Shown: piece after piece, positions 1-9,989 of the stretch
Numbering within the stretch: position 1 is the first letter of the stretch
How the letters are laid out: every line of letters starts with the position of its first letter
NCBI RefSeq assembly: GCF_002163875.1
Contig: NZ_CP019333.1
Span: 1,742,864 to 1,806,863, forward strand
Origin: Gilvibacter sp. SZ-19
GTDB lineage: Bacteria > Bacteroidota > Bacteroidia > Flavobacteriales > Flavobacteriaceae
Direction: 5' to 3'
DNA: 64,000 bases
Notes under the pieces: model-generated
Told to the model about the DNA's origin: nothing
The model's database searches: none
Seen by the model: only the letters and a program-made list of their open reading frames with translations
Translations under genes and position numbers: made by a program

Positions 1-1836
1 TTCCCTATACCTTTGGTCCTTGGTAATTCGCCAAGCATATAACAGGGCATCGGGCAAGACGCTGTTCGCATAGGTAAGGTAGTCTTCAAACCATTCCCAT
101 TGGTTGTCGGCACTTATATGGAAAATGCGCAAGAGCTCATCGGCCAGTTTTTGTGCTATGGCAGTACAGGTTGTTTCTTTTCTGTTTTTTTGATAAAAGT
201 AAAGGCCTTTTAGCACAAAGCCCAAGGCTCTTGGCGATCTAAAATTGGTTACGTTTGGGAAGGCTTTTTTAAAGCAGCTTTCGGCTTTTATCACTAAATG
301 TTCGGGAAGCTGTGATGCCTCCGACAATAGATACCCCAGTGCCCATATAGCCCTGCCATTAGAGTCTTCAAGGTTTACTTCGGAGTTTTGGTCTGTGAAG
401 TTTTCATTGTAATCTACATAGTTGTAGAATTCCCCATTTTCCTGCTGGCAAACGGCCATGAAGTTCAAATAAATTTCTATTAGCTGTAGAGTTTTTTCCG
501 AAGCTTTCTGTTCATAATACATTAGCATGGTTATCAAGGCCCTTGCGTTATCGTCAAGCGTATAGCCAAAGGATGGGTCTGGTTCATCAAAACTTGAAAA
601 CTGAAGGATGCCAAAGTTGGTGGTCATATTTTCAATATGCTCTGTTTTAATGGTGGGCAGCACAAATTCCAGTGGGTTTTGATTTTTTAAATATTCCTGA
701 AAGACATCAGCATAAGCTAGCGCGACATTTTCCCAACTAAAGGCGCGCATTTGGGTAAACGCATTTTTACCCATTGAGGTTCTTAAAGTGGGTTGTTTCA
801 ATAAGTCAACAATGGCGTTACTTATTTCCGAAGCATCTTCAAAACCGTTCAACAGTATACCGGTACTGGGATCCAGGCATTCCCTAGAGTGGGGAATTGG
901 GGTTGATATCACGGGATTGCCACAACTCATTGCATACGCAAAGGTGCCGCTTACCGCTTGGTTGGGATCTTTTGAAGAAAATATATAAATATCAGAAAGC
1001 GTCAAGTATTCTAGTAATGTTTTGAGTTCCAAATACTCATTAATAAAGATAACATTTTCATTGAGGCTCAACTGATTTACGAGTTCCATAAGTGATTTTC
1101 TATAAGTCTCACCGTCATTTTTTACTACCTCCGGATGGGTTTTACCTAATACAAGATAGATGGTGTCTGGGAAATTGTTGAGTACTTTGGGCAGAGCGCG
1201 AAGCGTCGTTTCTATTCCTTTATTTTTACTGAGCAGGCCAAAGGTGGAGAGCACCATCTTGTTTTGAAATCCATACTTCTCTTTAAGGGCTTGCTGCTCT
1301 TTCCACAGTACAATATGTGTCCCGTGTGGTATAACCTTTATTTTGTTTTTTTCTATGGAATAATCTTTTTCCAGTATCTCGGCGGACCTATTGGTGAGTA
1401 CAATAAACTTTTCGCTCAGATCATCCAGTGCCTGCATTACTTTCAATCGCTTTAAGTCTAGGTTGGGTAATACGGTATGGAACACACAGGAGATAGGGAT
1501 GTTAAGACGGAGCAGGAATGCTACCAAATGGCTTCCGTATTCCCCTCCAAAAAGTCCAAACTCGTGTTGTACGCAAACCATCCCAATATCTTCCCTTTCA
1601 TTCAACTTATCGGCAACTTTAAAAAAGGAATTCAGTTTTTGTGCCTCTATTATATATGAGACTTCCGTGGGATATTCATCAATGTCGCAACAATCGTTTT
1701 CCAGAGCGCATACCTCTATATCCATTGAAGCACCAAAACTGTTTTTAAGGGATGTTATAAGGTCTTTTGAAAATGTCGCTATGCCACATTGCCGGGGTGG
1801 ATAGGAACAGATAAATAATATTTTCAGCTTTTTCAT
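1..1836 (-). CDS. Glycosyltransferase family 4 protein with C-terminal helical domain (3' end outside window)
   Basis: The gene starts at 1836 and runs off the left edge, giving 612 residues here. The translation opens KKLKILFICSYPPRQCGIATFSKDL, a typical GT4 start (glycine-rich donor/acceptor loop). Near residue 320 it has SGTFAYAMSCGNPVISTP followed by a glutamate, the usual retaining GT-B nucleotide-sugar site. After about residue 400 it continues into a helical region (motifs FGYTLDDNARALI and EDSNGRAIWALGYLLSEA) that resembles an alpha/alpha-barrel glycosidase-like domain. Its start overlaps the stop of the GH130 gene by 4 bases, so the two are translationally coupled. Inference: it builds or remodels a mannose-containing glycan or storage sugar with the GH130 enzyme. 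The acceptor cannot be read from sequence. Confidence 0.8.
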   Translation of the reverse strand, partial: MKKLKILFICSYPPRQCGIATFSKDLITSLKNSFGASMDIEVCALENDCCDIDEYPTEVSYIIEAQKLNSFFKVADKLNEREDIGMVCVQHEFGLFGGEYGSHLVAFLLRLNIPISCVFHTVLPNLDLKRLKVMQALDDLSEKFIVLTNRSAEILEKDYSIEKNKIKVIPHGTHIVLWKEQQALKEKYGFQNKMVLSTFGLLSKNKGIETTLRALPKVLNNFPDTIYLVLGKTHPEVVKNDGETYRKSLMELVNQLSLNENVIFINEYLELKTLLEYLTLSDIYIFSSKDPNQAVSGTFAYAMSCGNPVISTPIPHSRECLDPSTGILLNGFEDASEISNAIVDLLKQPTLRTSMGKNAFTQMRAFSWENVALAYADVFQEYLKNQNPLEFVLPTIKTEHIENMTTNFGILQFSSFDEPDPSFGYTLDDNARALITMLMYYEQKASEKTLQLIEIYLNFMAVCQQENGEFYNYVDYNENFTDQNSEVNLEDSNGRAIWALGYLLSEASQLPEHLVIKAESCFKKAFPNVTNFRSPRALGFVLKGLYFYQKNRKETTCTAIAQKLADELLRIFHISADNQWEWFEDYLTYANSVLPDALLYAWRITKDQRYRE

Positions 1837-2903
1837 GGTTTCATTGTCTTTTTTAGTTCATCCAATAATTGTTTTAGGCTGAGTTTAGCCACAGCAATAT
1901 GTTTATCTGCCGCCCCATAATAAATATGGAGGTTATCTCCAAATAGCGCAGTTCCCGTAGGGAATACTACATGGTTTACCACCCCTTTTAGTTCCCATTC
2001 CTCAGAAGGTGAGAATAATGGATACGCCAGCCTCCCAATTACTTTTTTTGGCTCGTTTATATCTAATAGTGCAGCGGCTGCATGATAGGTTTTTCCGATG
2101 TTGGTTTCACAAACGCCATGGTAAATTATGAGCCAGCCATCTTCTGTTTCAATGGGTGGGCATCCTGCTCCCAGATAATTAACTTCAAAATCGTACAATG
2201 GATCCATAAGGATATGATCGGTAAGGTTCTTTATGTGGTCTTCCCAAAATTCCTTGGTAAGGTCTTCCCACCGTTCAAACTGGACTATTTGTATTCCGGG
2301 CCATATACGATGAAGCATTACGAATTTCCCGTTGATTTTTCTAGGAAAGAGTACGATGTCCTTATCCCTCAATAACCTATGTTTTTCCTCTACCATACCT
2401 ATTTGGGCAAAAAGGTTGTAGTAATGGAAATATTTTGGATTTAGTTTGCCCTGATTGCAATGTTCCAAATGAAATTTATACTCCTTGTAATTCAAGGGTG
2501 GCGTAATAATACCTTTTTTCTCAAAATTTATCATGTCTTTAGAGGTAGCCAAGGCACCCATGGCATTTACGCCATCATAAGCTGTATATGTTAAATAAAA
2601 AGCATCTTCAATTTTAACGATACGTGCATCTTCCACGCCGTGATTTTCATAGTCGAAATTACGCCCTATCAAGGGGCTTGTTTTCCTCTCTATAATATCT
2701 AAATGTTCGTTGGTTTTGGCATATCCAATGGTAGAGTAGTTGCCATCTTCCACCGCACGGTAAAAGATATGCACTTCTTTACCTTCTTGAAATATTCCGG
2801 GATTTAACACGCCGTTGTTTTCAAAAGGATTTTTAGTGGGACTAAGCAATATTCCTTTTTTCTCTATTGTTATCCAGGTATTGATTTGATGTATCTGTTC
2901 CAT
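1833..2903 (-). CDS. GH130 family glycoside phosphorylase (mannoside phosphorylase type)
   Basis: The protein has 356 residues, normal for glycoside hydrolase family 130, which phosphorolyses beta-mannosides to mannose-1-phosphate. The signature HGVEDARIVKIEDAFYLTYTAYDG (split: HGVEDARI near residue 88, then YLTYTAYDG) and the later YHGVCETN and LGAGCPPIETEDGWL match the five-bladed propeller family. There is no signal peptide, so it is cytoplasmic. It lies between a mannose-6-phosphate-isomerase-like cupin and a GT4 glycosyltransferase, consistent with mannose metabolism. The exact substrate (mannosyl-glucose, mannobiose or mannosyl-GlcNAc) is not decided by what I can see. The stop overlaps the glycosyltransferase start (ATGA). 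Confidence 0.85.
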   Translation of the reverse strand: MEQIHQINTWITIEKKGILLSPTKNPFENNGVLNPGIFQEGKEVHIFYRAVEDGNYSTIGYAKTNEHLDIIERKTSPLIGRNFDYENHGVEDARIVKIEDAFYLTYTAYDGVNAMGALATSKDMINFEKKGIITPPLNYKEYKFHLEHCNQGKLNPKYFHYYNLFAQIGMVEEKHRLLRDKDIVLFPRKINGKFVMLHRIWPGIQIVQFERWEDLTKEFWEDHIKNLTDHILMDPLYDFEVNYLGAGCPPIETEDGWLIIYHGVCETNIGKTYHAAAALLDINEPKKVIGRLAYPLFSPSEEWELKGVVNHVVFPTGTALFGDNLHIYYGAADKHIAVAKLSLKQLLDELKKTMKP

Positions 2904-2913
2904 ATTGCTATAT

Positions 2914-3264
2914 TTAATTTGGGTCTTTCCTGTTGTATTTATCCTTTAGCCTTACAATATCATTTTCATCAAAATTCCCAAAAGCTATTTCAAGTATGCT
3001 CACGGAGGCATTGGCTGTTTTTATTTGATGTACGGTCTCCTTTGGGATAAAAAATTCATCCCCTTTTTGGCCCACAGTTGTTTTGTCGCCGATGACGAAA
3101 TTCCCTGTTCCATCAAGCACTCTCCAGAATTCTTCTCTGTTGTGGTGATACTGAAGGCTTAGCTCTTCGTTTGGATTGACCGTAAGTATTTTTACGGTAC
3201 TTATCTCATTATGGGTAAAGCGTTCAAAGTTTCCCCATGGTCTTTCTTCTTTATAGGTTTTCAT
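2914..3264 (-). CDS. Cupin, mannose-6-phosphate isomerase type II-like
   Basis: This 116-residue single cupin begins KEERPWGNFERF and contains QYHHNREEFWRVLDGTG, the two features of the C-terminal cupin of ManC/type II phosphomannose isomerases. The HH...E residues and a later H in ETVHQI can form the metal site. Free-standing versions of this length are usually annotated as phosphomannose isomerase type II or as cupin. The start codon overlaps the pfkA stop by 4 bases. Context with GH130 and phosphofructokinase suggests that mannose-6-phosphate is fed into glycolysis. Isomerase activity is inferred. Confidence 0.8.
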   Translation of the reverse strand: MKTYKEERPWGNFERFTHNEISTVKILTVNPNEELSLQYHHNREEFWRVLDGTGNFVIGDKTTVGQKGDEFFIPKETVHQIKTANASVSILEIAFGNFDENDIVRLKDKYNRKDPN

Positions 3265-4235
3265 TTTCCAAATAGTTCTAAAAGTTCATATAATTCAGTA
3301 TTTACCTGATGTTGCTTGACCACCTCTTTAAAAGGGGTTAGTTGCAATTGATTATTCAAAATTCCAACCATCGCATTCTTTTTACCTTCTGAAAGAACGT
3401 TTACACTTGCTGCTCCAAGTCTAATTCCCAACATTCTGTCCAAAGCGGAAGGATTTCCACCTCGCTGCACGTGACCGAGTTTTGTAATTCGTAAATCGAC
3501 ATCGGGATTAACTTCCTTTATTTTTGAGGAAACAAGTTCAGCACCTATTTCATCACCTTCAGAAACCACGACAAGAAAGGCATCTTCGCTATCGTAGTTT
3601 TTAACCTTGTCCAATAGGTATATAAAGTCTTTTGCGCTTTCTGGAATTAGGATGGCATCTGCACCGACCATCAAACCCGAATGAATACCGATATAGCCTG
3701 AATCCCTTCCCATTACTTCTACTATGAAGACACGGTTATGGGATTCAGCTGTGTCCCGTATTTTATCAATATTTTCAATAGCGGTATTTACGGCAGAATC
3801 GAAACCAAGGGTATAATCTGTTCCAGCAAGGTCATTATCAATAGTTCCTGGAATACCAATAAAGGGGATATCGCATATTTCTGAAAAGGCCAATAGTCCC
3901 TTAAATGTACCGTCGCCACCTATGGCAATTAGAGCATCAATTTTATTTGCGGTTAAGGTTTGTAAGGCTTTTTTGCGACCCTCCAATTTCATAAAACGTT
4001 TACTTCGAGCTGTTTTTAAGATGGTGCCACCTTTGTGCACTAACTTTTGTAAGTCGTGCGATTTTAATGGAAGGAAATCACCATCTATTAACCCTTCGTA
4101 TCCTTTGCGAAATCCACTTACCTTTATACCATTCTTCTCTGAGGCTTTAGCTATTGCATACAATGCAGCGTTCATCCCAGGACTGTCGCCCCCAGAAGTG
4201 AATACGCCTATATGTTTAATTTTATTTGTGTTCAT
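3261..4235 (-). CDS. pfkA: ATP-dependent 6-phosphofructokinase
   Basis: This enzyme phosphorylates fructose-6-phosphate to fructose-1,6-bisphosphate with ATP. I chose the ATG at 4235 (324 residues, normal for PfkA). An upstream in-frame start at 4298 would add 21 residues that are not conserved. Visible motifs are TSGGDSPGMNA near the N terminus, IGGDGTF near residue 105, and PGTIDNDL, followed by EVMGRDSGY. Gly in GGDG and in PGTIDND rather than Asp/Lys points to the ATP- and not PPi-dependent type. The start overlaps the end of the original hydrolase frame upstream by 14 bases, and its stop overlaps the cupin start, so it sits in a tight operon. It is probably a second phosphofructokinase besides a housekeeping copy. 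Confidence 0.92.
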   Translation of the reverse strand: MNTNKIKHIGVFTSGGDSPGMNAALYAIAKASEKNGIKVSGFRKGYEGLIDGDFLPLKSHDLQKLVHKGGTILKTARSKRFMKLEGRKKALQTLTANKIDALIAIGGDGTFKGLLAFSEICDIPFIGIPGTIDNDLAGTDYTLGFDSAVNTAIENIDKIRDTAESHNRVFIVEVMGRDSGYIGIHSGLMVGADAILIPESAKDFIYLLDKVKNYDSEDAFLVVVSEGDEIGAELVSSKIKEVNPDVDLRITKLGHVQRGGNPSALDRMLGIRLGAASVNVLSEGKKNAMVGILNNQLQLTPFKEVVKQHQVNTELYELLELFGK

Positions 4236-5141
4236 TAGATATGGTTTTTTGTAACTTTTTTTCTGAAATAGTAAAATCTTGGATTGTGCTCCAAACAAAT
4301 TCTGCTTCTTTCAAAAAGAATTGATGGTCTCCTTCAGAAGACGTAACAATTTGAGCTTTTTTAAATTCCCTTGATAATTTTAAGGCATTTTCAAAGGTGC
4401 CGTGGTGTCTTTTTCTCCGTGAATAAAAAGCACGTCTTTATCCTCAATTTTCCTTGCCATCGCATATAAATCTGTTTTCAAGATAACTTCAGTGAGCGAA
4501 TAATAATAACTCATCCAATGATGCTTTTTTGCATCTTCATAAACTTCATCCGTTAGGTTATCGGGCTTGAATGCACGTGACATAAATATGGGATGAATCA
4601 TACAGATGTATTTTGAGAATTTACTTGACGAAACTCTATCCACAAAGGAATGTGTGGACATTACTTTCTTAAATTCATCTGCATCCTTATAAACAGGTAT
4701 GCCGATAAAAATTCCTGCCTTGAACCAATGAGAATATTTCTCTAAAAGGGCTAATGAAATTATCGCTCCCATTGAATGTCCCGCGATAGTTGTTTTTCCA
4801 TCATTGAACCCTTCTTTTTTTAAAACTAATTCTAACGCTTGCAGTTGCACCGATAAGGAATAATCACTTTTTGGTTTTGGCGAATCACCAAAGCCGAGAA
4901 GGTCTATCAAAAGCAATGAATGTGTTTTTGTTATGCTTTCTAATTCACGTTTCCAATAATTCAACGAGCCTGTTAAACCGTGCAGCAAAACGAGTTTGTT
5001 TTTTCCAGAACCTATTATTTCATAATTCAAGAGCGTTTCGTTGGCATCATAAGCTGGTTGCGTACCAATCTTGTAATGCTGATAGCCTGCAATAGCTACT
5101 ACAGGTAAAATGAACACTATGAATATGAGTAATAAGGTCAT
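4222..5141 (-). pseudogene. Alpha/beta hydrolase, frameshifted near its C terminus
   Basis: The open frame from 5141 codes for an alpha/beta hydrolase with an N-terminal membrane segment, LLHGLTGSLNYW (oxyanion region), the nucleophile elbow GHSMGA and the acid-containing FIHGEKDTTAP. It then stops early at 4380. One base out of frame the sequence carries on without stops as FENALKLSREFKKAQIV and then GDHQFFLKEAEFVW, which supplies the missing catalytic histidine. That frame ends at 4222, overlapping pfkA as expected for a coupled operon. Restoring one base (CCTTTG-G-AAAATGCC, near 4388-4393) repairs the gene. It is either a real one-base deletion or a sequencing error. Start overlaps the symporter stop by 4 bases. 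Confidence 0.85.
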
Positions 5142-6496
5142 TGTTTTAAAGTTGGTGTATTAATCGTTTTCTCAGTAACCAAAATTGGTATTTTACCATA
5201 GAGCCTATTGAATACCATACAGGCAGTCAAATCACCAGTTACGTTTACAGCAGTCCTGAACATTCCCAATAGTCTTTCTACACCAATGATAATGATGATG
5301 CCTTCGGCCGGTATGCCAACACTTCCCAAAACAGAAGCGAGTATAACAACGCCACCTCCTGGTATGGCAGGCGTGCCAATGGAAGCAGCGACAATGGTTA
5401 CAATGACCACTACAATATTGAGCAAGCTCATTTCCAGACCGTAAGCTTGAGCTATAAAAAGTGTTGTAATAGTCTGATAAAGTGCCGTTCCGTCCATATT
5501 GACGGTTGCACCAATAGGAATTATAAAATTGCTAATAGTTTTGTCCACTTTCAATTCCTCTTCGGCGGTTTTTAATGATAAGGGCATTACTGCCGCAGAA
5601 CTTGTGGTGGAAAAAGCCAATAATTGAACATCCCTTATTTTTTTAAGAAAGCGCAATGGGTTTGTCTTTCCGAGAAGTATGATGAGTCCCAAGTAGAAAA
5701 TTACCAATAACAGAAGGCCCAGAAGCACCACTCCAACATAGTATGTTAGACCAGATAAGGAACTTAATCCAACACTAGAGGTAAGCTGCGCCATAAGACC
5801 AAAAACGGCGATAGGCACTAGAAGCATTGACCATTTTACCACCGTCATACAGACTTCCTGAATGGCACTTAAAAGAAGCTTTACTGGGCGCAGTAAAGAA
5901 TCCTCAAGCGATAGCACAGCTACACCAATAATGATTGTGAAAATCACGATACTTAACATTTCACCACTAACCATAGATGCCAAAGGGTTTTCTGGAAGCA
6001 AGTTTGATATGGCATCTGGGATGGTTTCAAGACCAAAGGAAAGCTCTGAACTCTCCGTTGGGACAGCTGTAATTTCGTTATGTTCATCTAGAGCCTGCTG
6101 ATGTAAAAAACGCCCAGGTCTAAAAAGTTGAGAAAGTATAACACCCAAACTTACCGAAACTATGGTCGTACCTAGAAAATATAAGAGAACGCCACCACCT
6201 AATTTTTTTAGACTGTCCTTGTCATTACTTGCGATTCCGGTAATAATGGAAGCCACAATCAAAGGAATCATAATCATCTGCACCAATTTCAGAAAAAGTA
6301 CACCAGGCAATGCCAGCCAATTTCCTGCGATATCAGCTGTTTCTTTAGTAATCCACCCATTTTGAGGACTTAAAAGCAAACCCAACCCAACCCCTAGAAA
6401 CAAGGCGATGATAACCTTTAGCCATAGACGACTTTCTACCAATTTTGAGAGGTAGTGACTGAATGATTTAAGCGATTTTACTTCTGTATCGAACAT
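5138..6496 (-). CDS. Dicarboxylate/amino acid:cation symporter (DAACS, GltP/DctA type)
   Basis: This 452-residue inner-membrane transporter takes up C4-dicarboxylates or glutamate/aspartate with Na+ or H+. It shows family hallmarks: STTSSAAVMPLSL (serine-rich re-entrant loop HP1), GATVNMDGTALY (substrate/Na+ motif NMDGT) and PAIPGGGVVILASVL (HP2). There are about eight hydrophobic segments. The start is fixed by the charged N terminus before the first membrane helix. It lies 12 bases after the class I aldolase gene and overlaps the hydrolase start, so it belongs to the same operon. Substrate cannot be assigned. Confidence 0.9.
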   Translation of the reverse strand: MFDTEVKSLKSFSHYLSKLVESRLWLKVIIALFLGVGLGLLLSPQNGWITKETADIAGNWLALPGVLFLKLVQMIMIPLIVASIITGIASNDKDSLKKLGGGVLLYFLGTTIVSVSLGVILSQLFRPGRFLHQQALDEHNEITAVPTESSELSFGLETIPDAISNLLPENPLASMVSGEMLSIVIFTIIIGVAVLSLEDSLLRPVKLLLSAIQEVCMTVVKWSMLLVPIAVFGLMAQLTSSVGLSSLSGLTYYVGVVLLGLLLLVIFYLGLIILLGKTNPLRFLKKIRDVQLLAFSTTSSAAVMPLSLKTAEEELKVDKTISNFIIPIGATVNMDGTALYQTITTLFIAQAYGLEMSLLNIVVVIVTIVAASIGTPAIPGGGVVILASVLGSVGIPAEGIIIIIGVERLLGMFRTAVNVTGDLTACMVFNRLYGKIPILVTEKTINTPTLKQ

Positions 6497-6508
6497 TTCT
6501 TTTTCTTG

Positions 6509-7570
6509 TTATGCTATGCTAATTTTAGAATCCAAATAAACTTTCTGAACGGATTGTAATACTTCCACACCTTCGCCAAAGGGCTTTTGAAAGGCCTTTC
6601 TTCCCATAATCAACCCAGAACCACCAGCTCTTTTATTGATTACAGCTGTAGTTATTGCTTCCACTAAATCTGACTCCCCTTTAGAGCCACCTCCAGAATT
6701 TATCAGTCCTATTTTACCCATATAACAATTGGCTACTTGTAACCTACATAGGTCTATGGGATGGTCTGTCGTCAATGTATCATACATTTCATCATCATAT
6801 TTACCAACCCCTATATTTTTGAATCCAAAATTGTTTGTAGGTAATTTTTGTTTGATGATATCTGCTTGAATGGTAACTCCCAAATGATTGGCCTGCCCGG
6901 TTAAATCGGCAGCAGCGTGATAATCGTCTTTTTCGGTTTTAAAAGCTTCGTTACGGGTGTAACACCATAAAATAGTGCCCATGCCTAAACTATGTGCTTC
7001 TTCAAAAGCTTCAGAAATTTCTTTGAGTTGCCTGTTACTTTCCTCTGATCCAAAGTATACAGTTGCACCTACGGCAACCGCTCCCATATTCCAAGCATCT
7101 TTTACCTTTCCAAATAAGGTTTGGTCATATTTATTGGGATAGGTAAGTAGTTCATTGTGGTTAATCTTAACGATAAAGGGAATTTTATGGGCATATTTAC
7201 GAACATTCAATCCCAAAACACCAAAGGTGGAAGCCACTCCATTGCATCCTGCTTCTATTGCCAATTTGATGATATTCTCTGGGTCAAAATAATCTGGGTT
7301 TTTATAGAATGAGAAAGCAGCACTATGCTCAATGCCTTGGTCAACAGGCAGAATGCTCAGATAACCTGTGCCACCTAAATTTCCGTGGTTATATAATTGT
7401 GAAAGACTTCGCAGAACCTGCGGATTTCTGTTACTTTGAGCAAATACCTTGTCTAGGCTTGTCTTACTAGGTGTTTGCAATTCGTCCTTGGTTATTTTTT
7501 CACAGACGTGTTCTAAGTAGAAGTCTGCTTTTTCCCCCAATAGTTCGGTAATATTTATGTCTGTTTTCAT
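6509..7570 (-). CDS. Class I fructose-bisphosphate aldolase (DhnA/archaeal type)
   Basis: This 353-residue enzyme cleaves fructose-1,6-bisphosphate to two triose phosphates by a Schiff-base mechanism, without a metal ion. Motifs [33 protein letters not shown] and [12 protein letters not shown] identify the class I bacterial/archaeal aldolase family (FbaB/DhnA), different from the zinc class II enzyme usual in Bacteroidota. It sits directly downstream of an archaeal-type GAPDH gene with an 11-base gap. The pairing with PFK, GAPDH and NDH-2 in a metal-resistance island suggests a metal-independent bypass for a metal-sensitive step. That role is inference; the family call is firm. Confidence 0.92.
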   Translation of the reverse strand: MKTDINITELLGEKADFYLEHVCEKITKDELQTPSKTSLDKVFAQSNRNPQVLRSLSQLYNHGNLGGTGYLSILPVDQGIEHSAAFSFYKNPDYFDPENIIKLAIEAGCNGVASTFGVLGLNVRKYAHKIPFIVKINHNELLTYPNKYDQTLFGKVKDAWNMGAVAVGATVYFGSEESNRQLKEISEAFEEAHSLGMGTILWCYTRNEAFKTEKDDYHAAADLTGQANHLGVTIQADIIKQKLPTNNFGFKNIGVGKYDDEMYDTLTTDHPIDLCRLQVANCYMGKIGLINSGGGSKGESDLVEAITTAVINKRAGGSGLIMGRKAFQKPFGEGVEVLQSVQKVYLDSKISIA

Positions 7571-7581
7571 TTTGTTAATAT

Positions 7582-8595
7582 TTAATGAATTCCCAAGCTT
7601 TCGTTGGTTTTAGAAATGGACTTTGCTCCGTCTGTTTCAATTCCAGTTAATGCTCTAATGGCATCAATGGTTTCAGGGATAACAATAGCTTGGTTATCGA
7701 CCACGTAAGCATAAAAAAGTTCATCACCTTGTACCTTTAACATATCTTCCCAGAGGGCAACCTCATACATATCGCCCCAAGGTCTTCCCATATCCAAAAA
7801 CATTTCCTTAATAGTGTTGTTGGACACCAACCCTTGGTCATATCGAATTAGTTTAATTCGACTGGAAGTTTTTAGAGCGTTTAGAACTTCTTCCTTAGTT
7901 GCCTGCTTTTTTAACTTCACATTCCAATAATGCATATGACTGAGGGTTTCAGGAACTTTTACCGCAGCAGTAATTACATCCAATTCTGGGTCAACGCTTT
8001 TAGCATCAGGACCTTGATGGCTAGGGATATCTTTCTCTGGTACCATCGTATTCATTATGCCTCCTAAATGACTTTCCCAAGGGTCAGTAGCTCTTCTTAG
8101 AAGTGTCCCCCTGGCGTAATCCAATAAGTCAGCTCTTTTTAAGGCTGTCAAGGTTCGTAAAATGGAAGTGGTATTGCAGGAAACCACCCTTGTAGCATCT
8201 ATATTTAACGCCGATTCATAATTATTTTCCGCACTAAAGGAATGCCCCGTGGTTTCGTGTTTTTCGCCACCGTGTAAAATAAATTTGATGTTTTGTTCTT
8301 TATAAATTGCGACATTTTGAGCCGCAATCTTTTTAGGGGTACAATCCACGACGAGGTCTGATTTCTTTAAAAGTTCCTTCATATTTCCTTTTACTGAAAT
8401 GCCTTCGGATTTCATTTTGCCCTCTGCTTCTTGGGTTGCCGCGTAGATGTCATAACCCTTTCTTACGACGTTTTGAATACGCCAATCACTAATGATATCG
8501 CATACTCCTGAAAGCTTCATATCGTCTTGTAGATTGATGGCATCTGCCACTCTTTTTCCTATAACGCCATATCCTATTACTGCTATTTTTTTCAT
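7582..8595 (-). CDS. Type II (archaeal-type) glyceraldehyde-3-phosphate dehydrogenase
   Basis: This enzyme oxidises glyceraldehyde-3-phosphate to 1,3-bisphosphoglycerate with NAD(P). The ATG at 8595 gives 337 residues, the normal length; an in-frame ATG at 8628 would add 11 poorly conserved residues and overlap the upstream gene. The N terminus has the Rossmann motif [26 protein letters not shown] and [11 protein letters not shown] carry the catalytic cysteine near residue 140, and [15 protein letters not shown] is typical of the type II family. Its sequence is unrelated to the standard bacterial GapA motif ASCTTN. It is adjacent to a class I aldolase, both being archaeal-like glycolytic enzymes, which suggests a transferred module. 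Confidence 0.9.
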   Translation of the reverse strand: MKKIAVIGYGVIGKRVADAINLQDDMKLSGVCDIISDWRIQNVVRKGYDIYAATQEAEGKMKSEGISVKGNMKELLKKSDLVVDCTPKKIAAQNVAIYKEQNIKFILHGGEKHETTGHSFSAENNYESALNIDATRVVSCNTTSILRTLTALKRADLLDYARGTLLRRATDPWESHLGGIMNTMVPEKDIPSHQGPDAKSVDPELDVITAAVKVPETLSHMHYWNVKLKKQATKEEVLNALKTSSRIKLIRYDQGLVSNNTIKEMFLDMGRPWGDMYEVALWEDMLKVQGDELFYAYVVDNQAIVIPETIDAIRALTGIETDGAKSISKTNESLGIH

Positions 8596-8611
8596 TTGAA
8601 TTGTTTTTAAA

Positions 8612-9967
8612 TTATTCTTCTGTTTCATTTACTAATGATTTCGGTTTAAAATTTCTAATAATCAGGCGGTTGCTCTTTTCGTAAGTGAAATAGCTTATCG
8701 CCCAATTAAAACCAACCATCAATCTATTTCTAAAACCACTTATGGACATGAGGTGTACTATTGACCAAAGTAGCCAAGCGAAATAACCACCAAACTTGAA
8801 TTTGCCCAAATCTGCTACAGCCCTACGTTTACCTACGGTTGCCAAGGCTCCTTTGTCTTTGTATTTGAAAGGCTTTATAGGTCTGTTATGTATTATATTA
8901 AAAAGTGAATCACCTAAATATTTCCCTTGCTGTATGGCTGTTTGGGCAACTTGTGGATGCCCTTTAGGAATGTCTTGAGTAATTATTGCGGCAATGTCAC
9001 CTATGGCAAAAATGTTTTCGTGACCTTCTACCTTCAGATAGGTGTCGGTTTTTATTCGGTTGCCTCTAACTACATGTTTATCTTCAATCCCTTTGGGAAA
9101 TTGCCCTTTTACTCCCGCTGTCCAAATCAGGTTTTTTGCTAAAATGGTTTTTCCGCCTTTGGTGGAAACTATTGTGCCGTCATAATCGCTAACCACCTCG
9201 TTAAAAAGCACTTTTACATTGAGGCTTTTTAAATATTTTAATGTTTTTGAGGAAGCTTTGTCAGACATCGTAGCAAGTAATTCTCCACCTGCTTCCACCA
9301 AATAAATATTCATAATAGATGACGGGTATTCCGGATAATCCTTTGGTAGAATGTATTTGCAAAACTCCGCCAGTGCACCAGCCATTTCTACACCTGCGGG
9401 ACCGCCACCCACAATCACAAAATTGGTTAGCGCATCACGTTCATAATCGTCACAGGTAATGGCCGCTTGTTCGAGATTCTGTAACATCATATGGCGAATA
9501 TTCAGGGAATCACGAATATCCTTCATCCCTAAGCTGTTTTGGGCTATGGAATCCATTCCGAAAAAATTTGTGGTCGTACCAGTTGCAAGTACCAGATAGT
9601 CGTAGTGGACTTTTCCTTTGGTAGTTGTTAATGTATTTGATGAGGGTTGAATTTCCTCGACTTCCGCCAAGCGGAACACTACATTTTTATATCCCTTAAA
9701 TTGTTTTCTAAATGGAAACACAATGCTGTCTGGCTCCAAAGCACTCGTTGCCACTTGATAGAATAAAGGTTGAAATTGATGGAAGTTGTTTTTATCGAAC
9801 AATACAACTTGTACTTCTTTATGTTTCAATTTTTCTACCAATGCCAGACCAGCAAAACCACCACCAATGATAACTACGCGAGGTAGGTCAGAATCTGGAA
9901 GGCAGATATTATCCGTTACCTTGCAGGCAGATGACATTATTTTCTTATGTGTGTGGCTATCTTTCAT
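8612..9967 (-). CDS. ndh: Type II NADH dehydrogenase (NDH-2)
   Basis: This 451-residue flavoprotein passes electrons from NADH to quinone at the membrane without pumping protons and without Fe-S clusters. It has two dinucleotide motifs, VVIIGGGFAGLALVEKL near residue 35 and VIVGGGPAGVEMAGALAEF near 188, plus WTAGVKG and NIFAIGDIA (FAD). The segment FHQFQPLFYQVATSALEPDSI is characteristic of bacterial NDH-2. The C-terminal amphipathic part (YFAWLLWSIVHLMSISGF) fits membrane association. An alternative start at 9937 is possible. It lies 17 bases upstream of the GAPDH gene. It could regenerate NAD when Fe-S-containing complexes are damaged by metals (inference). Confidence 0.92.
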   Translation of the reverse strand: MKDSHTHKKIMSSACKVTDNICLPDSDLPRVVIIGGGFAGLALVEKLKHKEVQVVLFDKNNFHQFQPLFYQVATSALEPDSIVFPFRKQFKGYKNVVFRLAEVEEIQPSSNTLTTTKGKVHYDYLVLATGTTTNFFGMDSIAQNSLGMKDIRDSLNIRHMMLQNLEQAAITCDDYERDALTNFVIVGGGPAGVEMAGALAEFCKYILPKDYPEYPSSIMNIYLVEAGGELLATMSDKASSKTLKYLKSLNVKVLFNEVVSDYDGTIVSTKGGKTILAKNLIWTAGVKGQFPKGIEDKHVVRGNRIKTDTYLKVEGHENIFAIGDIAAIITQDIPKGHPQVAQTAIQQGKYLGDSLFNIIHNRPIKPFKYKDKGALATVGKRRAVADLGKFKFGGYFAWLLWSIVHLMSISGFRNRLMVGFNWAISYFTYEKSNRLIIRNFKPKSLVNETEE

Positions 9968-9989
9968 TTGTTAGTTGTTCATATTTCAT

